From: Pseudomonadota bacterium
GTDB taxonomy: Bacteria; Pseudomonadota; Gammaproteobacteria; Burkholderiales; Burkholderiaceae_E
NCBI GenBank assembly: GCA_023389175.1
Contig: JAEWEW010000230.1
Coordinates: 1-7,707, forward strand
Direction of reading: 5' to 3'
DNA: 7,707 bases
The translations under genes were made by a program, and so were the position numbers. Shown one piece after another: positions 7,104-7,707 of the stretch. The notes below the pieces were generated by a model that ran no database searches, was not told the origin of the DNA, and worked only from the letters and a program-made list of their open reading frames with translations. Position 1 is the first letter of the stretch; the number at the start of each line of letters is the position of its first letter.

Positions 7104-7707
7104 TTGGAGCTGAGCGACAGGCACGTGGCGGTGATCGGGCTCGGGGAGTCGGGCCTGGCAATGGCGCGCTGGGCCGCCTTCAAGGGCGCGCGGGTCACGG
7201 TGCTCGACGACCGCGAGCAGCCGCCGCAGCGCGCGGCGCTTGCGAGCGGCTGCCCGCAGGCACGGTTCGTCCACGGGCCCTTCGTCCTCGATTCACTGGG
7301 CGGGCCGGACCTGGTCGCATGGAGCCCCGGCCTTTCGCCGTTCGCCGGCGCCGCCGCGCCGCTGCATCGCGAGGCAACCGGCGCCGGCATCCCGATCCAT
7401 GGCGAGCTCGACTTCTTCGCGGCCGAGCTTGCCGCGCGGGCGGCGGACGGCTACCGCCCGCGGGTGGTCGCCATCACCGGTACCAACGGCAAGACGACGG
7501 TCACGCAGCTCGCCGGCCACCTGGCAACCGAGGCCGGCGTCGACGTGCGCACCGCCGGCAACATCGGGCCCGCGATGCTGCAGGCGCTGCAGGAGGCGAT
7601 CGAATCCGGTCGCCTGCCGGCGCTGTGGGTGCTCGAGCTGTCGAGCTTCCAGCTCGCGCTCGCCGGTGACCGCGAGTCGCCGCTGCGCTGCACTGCCTCG
7701 GTCGTGC
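7104..7707 (+). CDS. murD: UDP-MurNAc-L-alanine:D-glutamate ligase MurD, 3'-truncated by the window edge
   Basis: The frame is open from the TTG at 7104 to the window end, giving 201 complete codons (E. coli MurD is about 438 aa, so a little under half is present). MurD adds D-glutamate to UDP-MurNAc-L-Ala in the cytoplasm with ATP, just before MurE. The N-terminal Rossmann-like domain begins HVAVIGLGESGLAMARWA, followed by VLDDRE and a VAWSPGL segment (the usual SPG motif of MurD). The ATPase domain starts with the P-loop G126-T-N-G-K-T131-T, then the NIG motif and LELSSFQL. The start is inferred: no ATG lies in the right place, TTG 7104 has a GAGG seven bases upstream, and it gives the expected short lead before the first strand. 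Four bases separate it from the mraY stop. The glutamate-binding C-terminal domain is outside the window. Confidence 0.95.
   Translation, partial: MELSDRHVAVIGLGESGLAMARWAAFKGARVTVLDDREQPPQRAALASGCPQARFVHGPFVLDSLGGPDLVAWSPGLSPFAGAAAPLHREATGAGIPIHGELDFFAAELAARAADGYRPRVVAITGTNGKTTVTQLAGHLATEAGVDVRTAGNIGPAMLQALQEAIESGRLPALWVLELSSFQLALAGDRESPLRCTASVV

Noticed and set aside
5950..7113. 387-residue + frame covering almost all of mraY in another phase
   Set aside because: The product is Arg/Gly/His/Pro-rich with no membrane helices or motifs, while the phase starting at 5930 gives a complete MraY.
4293..7390. Two long minus-strand open frames (4293-5927 and 5687-7390) over murF, mraY and murD
   Set aside because: Low-complexity Arg/Gly/His/Asp-rich translations antisense to conserved genes; composition artefacts of the GC-rich third codon position.

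Overview
The window is a 7.7 kb stretch of the division and cell-wall (dcw) cluster of a high-GC Gram-negative bacterium. All genes are on the + strand, in the order rsmH (5' end missing), ftsL, ftsI, murE, murF, mraY, murD (3' end missing). Gene order, a 389-residue MraY, and motif spellings such as GTNGKTSC and EASSIG in MurE and NNAQREHQE in MurF suggest a betaproteobacterium, probably Burkholderiales or a relative. This is a family-level impression from recalled sequences, not a search.

Layout. Positions 1-745 are the C-terminal 247 codons of the 16S rRNA methyltransferase RsmH. Positions 742-1023 are the small division protein FtsL. Positions 1023-2825 are the septal transpeptidase FtsI/PBP3. 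Positions 2822-4564 (MurE) and 4551-5930 (MurF) add meso-diaminopimelate and D-Ala-D-Ala to the UDP-MurNAc peptide. Positions 5930-7099 (MraY) transfer the finished pentapeptide to the lipid carrier, giving lipid I. Positions 7104 to the end begin MurD, the D-glutamate ligase that acts before MurE. The genes thus cover most of the cytoplasmic precursor steps, the first membrane step, and two septal proteins that use the product.

The genes are packed so tightly that no promoter or terminator fits between them. Five of the six junctions overlap (by 4, 1, 4, 14 and 1 bases) and the sixth has a 4-base gap. Most starts have a Shine-Dalgarno sequence inside the preceding gene, so the window reads as one translationally coupled transcription unit. 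There is no gene-free stretch, RNA gene, mobile element or CRISPR array.

I found no undescribed system; the content is a conserved housekeeping operon. The one striking anomaly is a patch of about 86 codons inside rsmH (about 218-475). There A/T-ending codons rise from about 10% on both sides to about 45%, while the reading frame and family motifs stay intact. It looks like a recombination tract or an assembly chimera. Smaller points are a long MurE with extra segments and a low-complexity tail that runs into murF, and a murF start without a clear ribosome binding site.
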